A stretch of 64,000 nucleotides of DNA from Pseudidiomarina indica (GTDB lineage: Bacteria > Pseudomonadota > Gammaproteobacteria > Enterobacterales > Alteromonadaceae). Both the position numbers and the translations under genes were made by a program. The stretch is taken from positions 62,001 through 126,000 of the forward strand of contig JAJUHK010000001.1 in NCBI GenBank assembly GCA_029279945.1. The letters run 5' to 3'. Positions within the stretch are counted from its first letter, which is position 1. Each line of letters opens with the position of its first letter. Shown here one piece after another: positions 27,470 to 36,355 of this stretch. The notes beneath the pieces were generated by a model. The model ran no database searches and had not been told where the DNA came from. It saw nothing but the letters and a program-made list of their open reading frames with translations.

Positions 27470-28171
27470 ATGAACAAAAACATTCCGGTAATAACCATCG
27501 ATGGGCCTAGTGGGGCTGGCAAGGGCACAGTTAGCCGCTTGTTAGCAGAACAACTAGGGTGGCATCTGTTGGATAGCGGTGCCATATATCGAGTCCTTGC
27601 GTTAGCCGCTATTCATCATGGCTTCGCCGCTGATGATGAAGAGAGTTTAGCTGCTTTAGCTGGGGCGCTGGATGTGAAGTTTGATGTCGAAGAAAACCCA
27701 GCTCTTACGCATATTATTCTAGAAGGTGAAGATGTGACCATGGCGATTCGCACACAAGAAGTAGCGAACATGGCGTCTAAAGTGGCCGCTTTACCTCGTG
27801 TTAGAGAAGCATTGTTACGTCGTCAACGTGCCTTTAAAGAACTGCCTGGATTAGTTGCTGATGGACGCGATATGGGGACTGTGGTTTTCCCCGATGCAGC
27901 GGCCAAAATATTTTTAACGGCAAGCGCTGAAGAGCGCGCAGAACGCCGTTTTAAGCAATTGCAGGAAAACGGAATAGATGCTAAAATTGACCAATTAATC
28001 GCCGAGATCCGTGAGCGTGACGAACGTGATACAAATCGTTCCGTGGCGCCATTACAGGCTGCCGAAGGTGCGCTGTACCTCGACTCAACGGATTTAACGA
28101 TCGACGAGGTCATGGATAAGATTTTACAGTTTGCGCATAGCAGGCTGACCCAAACTGAGACAGGCACCTAG
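27470..28171 (+). CDS. cmk: Cytidylate kinase
   Basis: The 233-residue kinase phosphorylates CMP and dCMP. The P-loop is GPSGAGKGT near the N-terminus, with [28 protein letters not shown] and [14 protein letters not shown] typical of Cmk. The ATG at 27470 follows AGGGG; an earlier in-frame TTG would add ten residues without support. The cmk-rpsA-ihfB order is conserved in gammaproteobacteria. Confidence 0.95.
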   Translation: MNKNIPVITIDGPSGAGKGTVSRLLAEQLGWHLLDSGAIYRVLALAAIHHGFAADDEESLAALAGALDVKFDVEENPALTHIILEGEDVTMAIRTQEVANMASKVAALPRVREALLRRQRAFKELPGLVADGRDMGTVVFPDAAAKIFLTASAEERAERRFKQLQENGIDAKIDQLIAEIRERDERDTNRSVAPLQAAEGALYLDSTDLTIDEVMDKILQFAHSRLTQTETGT

Positions 28172-28192
28172 TTTATAAGGAGCCGGCTTCGG

Positions 28193-28286
28193 GATCTGTA
28201 GCAAGGAATGCTAACAGATCAATTTTAACAACCCCGCCATTCTGGAGTGCTTGGTGGACGTACTTAACTTATAGTAGTTAACATTT
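28193..28286 (+). promoter_or_regulatory. rpsA leader with three hairpins (likely S1 autoregulation)
   Basis: Three stems precede the rpsA start. Hairpin 1: GATCTGT-AGCA (28193-28203) pairs with TGCT and ACAGATC (28209-28220), with one bulged A and apical loop AGGAA. Hairpin 2: AGTGC (28246-28250) with GTACT (28260-28264), loop containing GGTGGA. Hairpin 3: TAACT (28265-28269) with AGTTA (28276-28280). There is no Shine-Dalgarno at normal spacing before ATG 28287. In E. coli the rpsA start region also lacks a canonical site and uses hairpins with GGA loops for high translation and S1 autorepression. Confidence 0.7.
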
Positions 28287-29963
28287 ATGATCGAAAATTT
28301 TGCACAACTGTTTGAAGAAAGCCTCAACGAGGTTGAAACCCGCCCAGGCTCTATCGTTAAAGGTACTGTCGTAGCCATCAACCGTGATGTGGTTCTTGTT
28401 GATGCCGGCCTGAAATCTGAAAGCGCGATCCCAGTTGAACAATTCCGTAACGCTGAAGGCGTTTTGGAAGTTCAAGTAGGTGATGAAATCGACGTCGCTT
28501 TGGATGCGGTTGAAGACGGATTCGGCGAGACCATCTTGTCTCGTGAAAAAGCGAAGCGCTATGAAGCGTGGTTGTTGCTCGAGAAAGCATACGAAGAGCA
28601 AGAAACTGTTACCGGTTTAATTAGCGGTAAAGTGAAAGGCGGCTTTACAGTTGACTTAGGTGGTGTCAGAGCATTCTTACCTGGCTCATTAGTTGATGTT
28701 CGTCCAGTTCGTGAAACCACCCACTTAGAAAACAAAGAACTAGAGTTCAAAGTTATCAAGCTTGACCAGAAGCGCAACAACGTTGTTGTTTCACGTCGTG
28801 CAGTAATTGAGACTGAGAACAGCGCAGAGCGCGATGAACTACTTGAAAACCTACAGGAAGGCCAAGAAGTTAAGGGTATCGTTAAGAACCTAACTGATTA
28901 TGGTGCATTCGTAGATTTAGGCGGTGTTGACGGCTTGTTGCACATTACCGACATGGCTTGGAAGCGTGTTAAACATCCGAGCGAAGTCGTGAATGTTGGT
29001 GACGAAATCACTGTTAAAGTATTGAAGTTTGACCGCGAGCGTACACGCGTATCTTTAGGTCTGAAGCAATTAGGCGCAGATCCATGGGCAGACATTGCGG
29101 CACGTTACCCAGAAGGCCACCGTTTAACTGGTCGTGTAACCAACTTAACTGACTACGGCTGCTTCGTTGAAATCGAAGAGGGTGTAGAAGGTTTAGTTCA
29201 CGTTTCTGAAATGGATTGGACGAACAAAAACGTTCACCCATCTAAAGTTGTTAACTTAGACGACGTTGTTGAAGTAATGGTATTGGAAATTGACGAAGAA
29301 CGTCGTCGTATTTCTTTAGGCCTGAAGCAATGCAAGCCAAACCCATGGGAAGAGTTTGCTAAGAACTTCAATAAAGGTGACAAAGTATCTGGTAAGATCA
29401 AGTCAATCACTGACTTTGGTATCTTCATCGGTTTAGATGGCGGTATCGATGGCTTGGTTCACTTATCTGATATTAGCTGGAACGTTGCCGGTGAAGAAGC
29501 GGTACGTGACTTCAAAAAAGGCGAAGAAGTAACAGCTGTAGTCCTGCAAGTTGACGCAGAACGCGAGCGTATTTCTTTAGGTATCAAACAACTTGAAGAA
29601 GATCCTTTCAACAATTATTTAGCAACGAATAAAAAAGGTGCTATTGTTAAAGGCAAGGTAATCGAAGTTGATGCCAAAGGTGCCAAAGTTGAGTTAGCGG
29701 ATAGCGTTGAAGGTTACATTCGTGCTGCTGATATTTCACGTGAGCGTGTTGAAGACGCGACCACTGAATTGAAAGTTGGCGACGAAGTTGAAGCTCGTTT
29801 CATGGGCGTAGATCGTAAGAATCGTACCTTAAGCCTATCAATTCGTGCGAAAGACGAAGTTGAAGAGAAAGAAGCTCTTGAGTCAGTAAATAAGCAGCAA
29901 GACGAAGCTGATTTCACTAACGCAATGGCAGAAGCTTTCAAAGCAGCTAAGAACGACGAGTAA
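28287..29963 (+). CDS. rpsA: 30S ribosomal protein S1
   Basis: The 558-residue protein has six S1 repeats, each with the pattern G..V.G.V......G..V.L....G. Examples are [31 protein letters not shown] and [33 protein letters not shown]1 delivers structured mRNA to the ribosome. The gene uses very few rare codons, as expected for high expression. Translation starts without a clear Shine-Dalgarno site, behind the structured leader described separately. Confidence 0.97.
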   Translation: MIENFAQLFEESLNEVETRPGSIVKGTVVAINRDVVLVDAGLKSESAIPVEQFRNAEGVLEVQVGDEIDVALDAVEDGFGETILSREKAKRYEAWLLLEKAYEEQETVTGLISGKVKGGFTVDLGGVRAFLPGSLVDVRPVRETTHLENKELEFKVIKLDQKRNNVVVSRRAVIETENSAERDELLENLQEGQEVKGIVKNLTDYGAFVDLGGVDGLLHITDMAWKRVKHPSEVVNVGDEITVKVLKFDRERTRVSLGLKQLGADPWADIAARYPEGHRLTGRVTNLTDYGCFVEIEEGVEGLVHVSEMDWTNKNVHPSKVVNLDDVVEVMVLEIDEERRRISLGLKQCKPNPWEEFAKNFNKGDKVSGKIKSITDFGIFIGLDGGIDGLVHLSDISWNVAGEEAVRDFKKGEEVTAVVLQVDAERERISLGIKQLEEDPFNNYLATNKKGAIVKGKVIEVDAKGAKVELADSVEGYIRAADISRERVEDATTELKVGDEVEARFMGVDRKNRTLSLSIRAKDEVEEKEALESVNKQQDEADFTNAMAEAFKAAKNDE

Positions 29964-30015
29964 GCATACTTAACGTGGGCTTGAACGCATTGACGCATAA
30001 TTGAGGAGCAATGAG

Positions 30016-30300
30016 ATGACAAAATCCGAACTGATTAATCAGTTAGCGAAGTCGTACCAAGAGCTTTCTCCGCGTCAGGTGGAAGATGCGGTGAAAGAAA
30101 TTATCGAGCATATGGCCCAGCAATTGGCCTCTGGTGGACGTATTGAGATACGTGGTTTCGGCAGTTTCTCATTGCACTATCGGGCTCCACGGGAAGGGCG
30201 TAATCCGAAAACTGGTGAACGAGTTCAATTGGAAGGCAAATGTGTTCCACACTTTAAACCAGGAAAAGAACTGCGCGAGCGGGTCAACAATCTCGGATAA
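30016..30300 (+). CDS. ihfB: Integration host factor subunit beta
   Basis: The 94-residue HU-family DNA-bending protein has [11 protein letters not shown] at the start and the arm [31 protein letters not shown]. It pairs with IHF-alpha. The ATG at 30016 is seven bases after GAGGAG (30003-30008). It follows rpsA by 52 bases and ends before a strong terminator. Confidence 0.95.
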   Translation: MTKSELINQLAKSYQELSPRQVEDAVKEIIEHMAQQLASGGRIEIRGFGSFSLHYRAPREGRNPKTGERVQLEGKCVPHFKPGKELRERVNNLG

Positions 30301-30320
30301 TTTAACGTCGAGTTAATGAA

Positions 30321-30353
30321 AACGGCATGCTATATTAAGCATGCCGTTTTTTT
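30321..30353 (+). terminator. Intrinsic terminator after ihfB
   Basis: A perfect 10-bp stem AACGGCATGC (30321-30330) / GCATGCCGTT (30339-30348), loop TATATTAA, is followed by five more T. It closes the gyrA-to-ihfB run and sits 24 bases before the lapA start. Confidence 0.92.
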
Positions 30354-30376
30354 ATGAGCGTCAATCAGGAAAGATT

Positions 30377-30637
30377 ATGATCCGATTCGTTTTTATAGGT
30401 CTTCCTCTGCTATTATTGTTCCTTATCGCATTAGCTTTTGGCGCATTGAACAAGCAAGTTGTAGCGGTTGATTTTATTATTCTGCAACAACAATTAAACC
30501 TAGCAACTATCGCAGCCGTGTTTCTGGCCTTAGGTTTCATTATCGGACTGTTGAGCATGGTAGGAGCTTATTGGGTAGCTCGTCGTGAAGTGCGTCAATT
30601 AAAAAAACAATGGGCGAAAAGTAAGAGCACGAGTTAA
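30377..30637 (+). CDS. lapA: LapA (DUF1049) inner-membrane protein
   Basis: The 86-residue protein has two transmembrane helices (about 5-25 and 42-65) and a basic cytoplasmic tail (RREVRQLKKQWAKSKS). LapA partners LapB in lipopolysaccharide assembly control. The ATG at 30377 follows CAGGAAAG; an upstream in-frame ATG lies inside the ihfB terminator. The stop TAA shares its last base with the lapB ATG. Confidence 0.9.
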   Translation: MIRFVFIGLPLLLLFLIALAFGALNKQVVAVDFIILQQQLNLATIAAVFLALGFIIGLLSMVGAYWVARREVRQLKKQWAKSKSTS

Positions 30638-31794
30638 TGTTAGAGCTACTGTTTCTATTGCTACCTGTTGCCGCTGCCTATGGCTGGTTCATGGGGCGAA
30701 ATAGTGTACGCAATGAAAACCGTAAAGAACACGAACAGTTTTCTCGTCAGTACGTTACTGGTTTACACCTGCTTCTTTCAGATCAACCCGATAAGGCGGT
30801 TGATTTATTTATTGAATTACTCGATGTTGATTCCGACACACTAGAAACGCATTGGGCCTTAGGTAAGCTTTTTCGCCGCCGTGGTGAATTAGAGCGTGCG
30901 ATAAAAATCCATCAGAATCTTATTTCTCGTCCCACCATTGCGGAAAGCGAACGTCGTCAGGCGATGTTTGAGTTGGGGCTCGATTATCTCGCGGCTGGCC
31001 TTTATGACCGCGCCGAAGAAATGCTGCTGGCGTTGCAACACGACAAGCAGTTTAGCCAAGCGTGTTTGCGCCATTTGGTTGAACTGTATGAATCCACTCA
31101 TGAGTGGGATAAGGCTATTCGTGCAGCATTAAAGTTATTGCGCTATGACTCAGATGTTGGGGTGGTCGTCGCGCAGTTATATTGTGAGCTGGCAGAATTA
31201 CAAAATGACTCAGCTCAGGCTGAAAAATTCTATTTAAAAGCACGCAAATATGACCCACGTTGTGTGCGTGCGGCATTAGCTCTCGGACGGATGTGGTACA
31301 ACCAAGGGCTCTACCGTAAGGCACAAACCATTTTGGTTGGAATTCTCGAGGATGACGCTGAATTTATAAGTGAAGCGTTGCCGCTGATCAAAGCCTGCTA
31401 TGAAGAAATGGACGATATTGGTGGGCTTATTTGGTTCTTACACCGTGGCGTAAAAGAAGCGAAATCAACTACTGCAGCTGTCATGCTTTCAGAAATGATC
31501 GCCCATGAAAATGGCCTTGAAGCTGCCGAGCAATTTATTCAAAACACTTTACTTGAAAACCCCACCATGAAAGGCTTTCATAAGTTGATGGATTTTCATA
31601 TCCGTACGGCAGATATGGGTAAGGCGCGGGATAGTTTGAAAATGCTGCAACGTATGGTGCAACAGCAAATCCAACAACGCCCTAAATATCGGTGTCGTAA
31701 CTGTGGCTTTTCTGGAAGCACCTTGTATTGGCAATGTCCATCGTGCCGGACGTGGGGCGAGATTAAACCCATCCTTGGTTTAGACGGAGAATAA
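30637..31794 (+). CDS. lapB: LapB (YciM), TPR protein controlling LpxC turnover
   Basis: The 385-residue protein has an N-terminal membrane anchor (LLFLLLPVAAAYGWFMGR), a chain of TPR repeats (about 60-340) and a C-terminal rubredoxin-like metal knuckle with CRNCGFSG and CPSCRTWG. LapB brings LpxC to the FtsH protease and so sets the LPS synthesis rate. It is coupled to lapA by a TAATG overlap and to pyrF, whose ATG directly follows its stop. Its regulator YejM is also encoded in this window (58254-59873). Confidence 0.94.
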   Translation: MLELLFLLLPVAAAYGWFMGRNSVRNENRKEHEQFSRQYVTGLHLLLSDQPDKAVDLFIELLDVDSDTLETHWALGKLFRRRGELERAIKIHQNLISRPTIAESERRQAMFELGLDYLAAGLYDRAEEMLLALQHDKQFSQACLRHLVELYESTHEWDKAIRAALKLLRYDSDVGVVVAQLYCELAELQNDSAQAEKFYLKARKYDPRCVRAALALGRMWYNQGLYRKAQTILVGILEDDAEFISEALPLIKACYEEMDDIGGLIWFLHRGVKEAKSTTAAVMLSEMIAHENGLEAAEQFIQNTLLENPTMKGFHKLMDFHIRTADMGKARDSLKMLQRMVQQQIQQRPKYRCRNCGFSGSTLYWQCPSCRTWGEIKPILGLDGE

Positions 31795-32493
31795 ATGATT
31801 CAGCAACCGGTAATATTTGTAGCCTTAGATTACCCCAATGCAGCATCTGCATGGCCGTTAATTGATCAGTTAAAACCCGAGCATTGTGGTCTGAAGGTTG
31901 GTAAAGAGTTATTTACTGCCGCAGGGCCTGACTTTGTACGTGAGCTCGTTGCGCGTGGATTTAAGGTGTTTTTGGACTTGAAGTTTCATGATATTCCTAC
32001 CACGGTACAAAAAGCGGTGAAAGCTGCAGCAGAGCTTGGGGTATGGATGGTGAACGTTCATGCAAGTGGTGGGCGGCGTATGCTTGAGGCTGCAGCTACT
32101 GCTGTCGCTGATATGCCAAATCGTCCTTATGTTATAGCAGTGACGGTATTAACCAGTATGACAGCTGATGATTTAGCAGAGATCGGTGTTAATGAGCCAC
32201 CCGCGATCCATGTAATTACGTTGGCGAAATTAGCGCAACAGGCCGGGCTCGATGGCGTTGTTTGCTCAGCGCAAGAAGCTGTTGCAATAGCTGCGCATTG
32301 CGGAGGTGGCTTTATGCGTGTCACCCCTGGCATACGTCCTGTGGGTGCAGAACAGGGCGATCAGCGCCGAGTAATGACCCCAGCTGAAGCTGCTGCACTA
32401 GGAATTGAAGCATTGGTTATTGGGCGTCCAATCACCCAAGCCGACGATCCTGTATCAGCGTTGATGGAAATTAAGCAATCTCTTCGTCGATAA
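31795..32493 (+). CDS. pyrF: Orotidine-5'-phosphate decarboxylase
   Basis: The 232-residue TIM-barrel enzyme performs the last step of UMP synthesis. The catalytic motif is [11 protein letters not shown], with VNVHASGG and the phosphate-binding [12 protein letters not shown]. The start ATG follows the lapB stop without a gap, the same lapA-lapB-pyrF order as in E. coli. Confidence 0.95.
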   Translation: MIQQPVIFVALDYPNAASAWPLIDQLKPEHCGLKVGKELFTAAGPDFVRELVARGFKVFLDLKFHDIPTTVQKAVKAAAELGVWMVNVHASGGRRMLEAAATAVADMPNRPYVIAVTVLTSMTADDLAEIGVNEPPAIHVITLAKLAQQAGLDGVVCSAQEAVAIAAHCGGGFMRVTPGIRPVGAEQGDQRRVMTPAEAAALGIEALVIGRPITQADDPVSALMEIKQSLRR

Positions 32494-32593
32494 TCAGCTT
32501 TAATTATTAGCATTTGCCTAGAACCCTCACTAGACTGATTGACGTACCATGCAGTATTCGAGTATCGGGTACGTTTATTTAAAGGAGGGTTTT

Positions 32594-32896
32594 ATGTTAC
32601 GGATGACTACGCTAGTAAGTAGTTTCGGGTTCGTTTTGATGATGGCAATGAGCTCTGCTCAAGCCTACCCAGTAACTGTTGGTGTTAGCGCTCAGCAATT
32701 AATGACAGTCAATATTAATACTGCCGATGCGCAACAGCTCGCCAATGGGTTGACTGGAGTCGGCCTAAAACGAGCTCAAGACATTATCAAGTTACGTGAT
32801 GAATTAGGTCAATTCACTGATATCAATCAGTTGATGCAAGTGAAAGGGATTGGTGCTCGCGTGATTGAATTAAATAAAGAACGAATCGTTCTTTAA
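32594..32896 (+). CDS. ComEA-like helix-hairpin-helix protein
   Basis: The 100-residue protein has a signal peptide (RMTTLVSSFGFVLMMAMSSAQA) and two helix-hairpin-helix motifs: VNINTADAQQLANGLTGVGLKRAQDII and FTDINQLMQVKGIGARVIELN. Periplasmic ComEA proteins bind incoming DNA during natural transformation. The ATG at 32594 is five bases after AAAGGAGGG, a very strong ribosome-binding site; an in-frame ATG 45 bases upstream is unlikely. Confidence 0.88.
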   Translation: MLRMTTLVSSFGFVLMMAMSSAQAYPVTVGVSAQQLMTVNINTADAQQLANGLTGVGLKRAQDIIKLRDELGQFTDINQLMQVKGIGARVIELNKERIVL

Positions 32897-33020
32897 TAAA
32901 AAAATACTTTTTTTAAAATAAGGCTTTATTTTCTTTTTCCTTGTGTTAGTATAATTGGGTAATTCTGCGGATTAAGTAATTACTTTTCCTCAATGTGTTA
33001 AAATTAGCATTGCAAGTGTC

Positions 33021-33059
33021 CTAGCTTCGATGGCTTAGCCATCGAAGCTAGTTTTTTTT
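33021..33059 (+). terminator. Strong intrinsic terminator with 14-bp stem
   Basis: CTAGCTTCGATGGC (33021-33034) pairs perfectly with GCCATCGAAGCTAG (33038-33051) across a TTA loop, followed by eight T. It works on the plus strand. It lies 125 bases past the comEA-like gene and reaches the end of the convergent rhomboid gene. Confidence 0.9.
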
Positions 33060-33629
33060 GGGATGCAAGCGCCACGCTAATAGCCCCCCAAGTATTCCTG
33101 CTGCATGAATGTAACCGAAATCCTCGCCTGTGTTTTGCAGCATACTACTGTGCAATACTCCAATAATTTCCAATACAACTTTACCCACTAATAACGCTAG
33201 AGCTGTCGGCAGCAGCCATTGTGAAAGACGGTATTGTTGGCTCTCCCAATCGAGCAATATACCTGTCACAAACAAGCCATGAATGATACCTGATAAGCCA
33301 ACAAAACGTTCTGGTGCACCCCACAACCAGACCAAAATACTGGTGCTGGCTGCAATGATGACAAAAGCATTGAGCCATGTTCTAACGTTAAAATGACGTA
33401 CAAAGAATAAGGTTGGCAGCAGTAGGCCGATAGCATTACTAATGGCATGCTGAGAATCTAGATGCAGTATATGAGCGCTGATAATGCGCCAAGGCTCTAC
33501 CCAAAGTACTGGGGCATTAAAATCAAATTGCTCAAGCAACGACTTGGTTTCAAGTTGATAAAACTGTAACCAAAGGACAATAGCGGCCATTAGTGCTGCT
33601 GCGATAATCACCTGAATTCGTTCTGACAT
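33048..33629 (-). CDS. Rhombosortase-like intramembrane serine protease
   Basis: The 193-residue membrane protein has about six hydrophobic segments. The rhomboid catalytic serine is in GLSGIIHG (about residues 111-118), with the partner histidine in YIHAAGILGG near the C-terminus and HILHLDSQHAISN earlier. Small size and motif form fit rhombosortases, which cleave GlyGly-CTERM proteins for surface display. No GlyGly-CTERM substrate is seen in this window. A plain rhomboid protease is the alternative. Confidence 0.8.
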   Translation of the reverse strand: MSERIQVIIAAALMAAIVLWLQFYQLETKSLLEQFDFNAPVLWVEPWRIISAHILHLDSQHAISNAIGLLLPTLFFVRHFNVRTWLNAFVIIAASTSILVWLWGAPERFVGLSGIIHGLFVTGILLDWESQQYRLSQWLLPTALALLVGKVVLEIIGVLHSSMLQNTGEDFGYIHAAGILGGLLAWRLHPKKN

Positions 33630-33742
33630 TCTCCAACCTTTAGCGCATTGTTCTTCTAAATCGGTGGACGTATGATAGAAGCCTCGCGAAGGGGGTGCAA
33701 ACCCTTTTCATAATGAGTCAATCAATGAAAGGATACCAACCA

Positions 33743-35500
33743 ATGCGCTATTTTATTCTGGCAACCTTATTTACGGTAAGCGCTTGCTCTGGTGTGGCAT
33801 CGCCGCCTTCAACAAGTCCGACAAATTATGATCCTGAAGCAGCCACTGGGTTTACACAAAAAACTGGGGTTCATGCTCATAAGTACATGGTTTCTGCAGC
33901 CACACCTGCGGCGGCACAGGCAGGTGCAGATATTCTCGCTCGGGGCGGTAGTGCGGCAGATGCAGCAGTCGCTGTCCAGGCGATGCTAACACTAACCGAG
34001 CCGCAATCGTCGGGAATTGGTGGTGGTGGTTTTATCCTGTACTGGGATGCTGCAAAGCAGCAACTGTATACAATTGATGCACGAGAGACAGCACCACAGG
34101 CCGCAACCGCTGACTTATTTCTTGATGAGGTTGGTAACCCCCCAGCAAGCTTTATGAATGCAGTGACGGGAGGCCGTTCAGTCGGTACACCAGGGGCGTT
34201 GCGCGGGTTAGAACTAGTACAACAGCGTTGGGGTAGATTGCCGTGGTCAATGCTATTTGAGTCGACGATAGCTAAGGCAGAGGAGGGTTTTGTCGTATCA
34301 CCTCGGTTACAACAGCTGCTTGAAATAGAGATGAGCCCTGGTTTATTGCAATTGTCACCGGCAAAGGAGTACTTCTACCCAAACGGGATCCCGTTACAAG
34401 CGGGCACAGTGAAGAAAAATCCAGAATTAGCACAAACACTTAAGGCCATAGCCCAAGGTGGTGCTGATGCTTTTTATCACGGTGAACTTGCTGAAGCAAT
34501 TGCTCAATCTGTTCAGCAATCAGCGCTGAATCCTGGTCGCTTGCAGGCATCCGACTTGGCACAGTATCAAGCGATTATTCGGGAACCTGTGTGTATTGAA
34601 TATCGGGTTTATAATATTTGTGGTATGCCACCACCGAGCTCCGGAGGTCTTACCATTTTGCAAATGCTAGGGATCCTAGAGCATTTCCCGATGGCAGAAT
34701 TGGAAATCAATTCTGCGCAAGCCATTCATTATTTCACACAAGCGTCACGTTTAGCATTCGCTGATCGAAATCGTTACATAGGAGATCCAGCATTTACCGA
34801 CGTACCCGTTACTGAAATGCTAGATAAAGCTTATTTGGCAAGTCGTGCAGCGCTGATAACAGACCAAGATATGGGAACGGCGACGCCTGGTAAGTTTGTT
34901 GCATATGCTTATGCAGACGATCAGGCTCTGGAACTTCCGAGCACCACACATTTTTCCATTGTTGATAGTACCGGTAACATCTTAGCTATGACGTCAAGCA
35001 TTGAAATGGGATTTGGTTCTGCAGTGATGGTTGGCGGGTTTTTGCTCAATAATCAGTTAACTGACTTTTCGTTAGTACCTGAGGTTGATGGCGTGCCAGT
35101 AGCGAATCGTGTTGAACCCGGTAAACGTCCGCGTAGTTCGATGGCGCCGGTTATCGTTTTTAACGAGCAGGGTGAACCTATTCATGCCTTAGGTTCACCA
35201 GGTGGTGCGCGTATTATTAATTATGTCGCACAAACCTTGATTGGGTTATTAGATTGGGAACTTGATATGCAAGCTGCCATTGATCTACCGCATGTGACTA
35301 ACCTCAATGGAGCCACGGCGCTAGAGCAGGGCACCACGATAGAAGACTTGGCTGACGCATTGAAACAGCGTGGTCATACAGTCAACATTCAAGATCTTAA
35401 TAGTGGTTTGCACGGCATTAGTTTGCTTCCAGACGGGAAGCTATTCGGAGGCGCTGATCCTCGTCGAGAAGGTCACGTGGTTGGAGATCAAAACCATTAA
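33743..35500 (+). CDS. ggt: Gamma-glutamyltransferase (lipoprotein)
   Basis: The 585-residue Ntn hydrolase cleaves glutathione and other gamma-glutamyl compounds. The autoprocessing Thr is in PSTTHFSIVD; other family motifs are GGSAADAAVA, SGIGGGGFILYWD and PPPSSGG. The chosen ATG (33743) starts a lipoprotein signal with lipobox VSAC, so it is probably membrane-anchored in the periplasm. Earlier in-frame ATGs (33695, 33713, 33725) would spoil the signal. AAAGGA lies at 33728-33733. Confidence 0.92.
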   Translation: MRYFILATLFTVSACSGVASPPSTSPTNYDPEAATGFTQKTGVHAHKYMVSAATPAAAQAGADILARGGSAADAAVAVQAMLTLTEPQSSGIGGGGFILYWDAAKQQLYTIDARETAPQAATADLFLDEVGNPPASFMNAVTGGRSVGTPGALRGLELVQQRWGRLPWSMLFESTIAKAEEGFVVSPRLQQLLEIEMSPGLLQLSPAKEYFYPNGIPLQAGTVKKNPELAQTLKAIAQGGADAFYHGELAEAIAQSVQQSALNPGRLQASDLAQYQAIIREPVCIEYRVYNICGMPPPSSGGLTILQMLGILEHFPMAELEINSAQAIHYFTQASRLAFADRNRYIGDPAFTDVPVTEMLDKAYLASRAALITDQDMGTATPGKFVAYAYADDQALELPSTTHFSIVDSTGNILAMTSSIEMGFGSAVMVGGFLLNNQLTDFSLVPEVDGVPVANRVEPGKRPRSSMAPVIVFNEQGEPIHALGSPGGARIINYVAQTLIGLLDWELDMQAAIDLPHVTNLNGATALEQGTTIEDLADALKQRGHTVNIQDLNSGLHGISLLPDGKLFGGADPRREGHVVGDQNH

Positions 35501-35515
35501 TCGCGATGGCTACGG

Positions 35516-35968
35516 CTACTCTTCGGGTTTTACATATTTGATCAAATAGCCGTAGCCTCGTGCTGCCATCTCTTCGACAGGAATAAACTCAAGTGCAGCT
35601 GAGTTGACACAATGCCGCGTTCCCAATGGTAAGGGGCCATCGTCGAACACATGACCAAGATGTGAGTCGGCTGTCGCACTACGGATTTCAGTGCGAACCA
35701 TGCCAAATTTTAGGTCTTGATGTTTAGTGATCACGTTATCTTGAATGGCCTTAGTAAAACTAGGCCAGCCACAGCTGGAGGGAAACTTATCAGCAGAAGA
35801 ATACAATGGCTCACCACTAACAACATCCACATAGATACCAGGTCGAGTTTCGTTCCAGTAAGCGTTCTGAAACGGAGGCTCGGTTCCGTCTTCTTGGGTA
35901 ACGTGATATTGCATATCAGTTAACCGCTGTTTCAGCTCTTCTTTGCTGGGTTTACGAAATTCACTCAT
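35516..35968 (-). CDS. msrB: Peptide-methionine (R)-S-oxide reductase MsrB
   Basis: The 150-residue enzyme repairs methionine-R-sulfoxide. The catalytic cysteine is in [11 protein letters not shown] and a second cysteine in SSCGWPSF. The two CxxC pairs that hold zinc in E. coli MsrB are absent: the first position reads [14 protein letters not shown] and the second [12 protein letters not shown]. So this is the zinc-free type. It overlaps the HIT gene by eight bases. Confidence 0.93.
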   Translation of the reverse strand: MSEFRKPSKEELKQRLTDMQYHVTQEDGTEPPFQNAYWNETRPGIYVDVVSGEPLYSSADKFPSSCGWPSFTKAIQDNVITKHQDLKFGMVRTEIRSATADSHLGHVFDDGPLPLGTRHCVNSAALEFIPVEEMAARGYGYLIKYVKPEE

Positions 35969-36344
35969 GTTTTACACCACTACTTTTCGGCTTTTGATTG
36001 GCAAATGGCGGCCACCCCATTGTGAGCCCTGCCAATAGATGTAAGTGTAGGTGATAAACAGTCTGGCCACCATCTCGGTTACAGTTCATCACCACCCGGT
36101 AGCCATCATCAGCGAAACCATATTGCTGTGCCAAGCGAGCAGCAACGACATACAAATGCCCAACGACTTCGCGATCTTCTGCTTGGATATCGTTAATAGT
36201 CGCAATACGCCGCTTCGGAATAATTAGGACGTGGAAGGGCGCTTGCGGATTGATATCTTTAAACGCAAGGCTTAACTCGTCTTCATAAACAATGTCAGCA
36301 GGTATTTCTTTGGCAATAATTTTGTCGAATATCGTTGCACTCAT
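35961..36344 (-). CDS. HIT-family nucleotide hydrolase (HinT-like)
   Basis: The 127-residue protein has the histidine triad [10 protein letters not shown] and the HinT start [18 protein letters not shown]. HinT hydrolyses purine nucleoside phosphoramidates. It ends eight bases inside msrB and starts 11 bases after metG, so metG, the HIT gene and msrB probably share a transcript. Confidence 0.92.
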   Translation of the reverse strand: MSATIFDKIIAKEIPADIVYEDELSLAFKDINPQAPFHVLIIPKRRIATINDIQAEDREVVGHLYVVAARLAQQYGFADDGYRVVMNCNRDGGQTVYHLHLHLLAGLTMGWPPFANQKPKSSGVKHE

Positions 36345-36355
36345 AGCTTACTCCA

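Noticed and set aside
32539-32568. TTGACG with TATCGG as a promoter for the comEA-like gene
   Set aside because: The -35 is good, but the -10 is poor and the 18-base spacing borderline; not firm enough to list.
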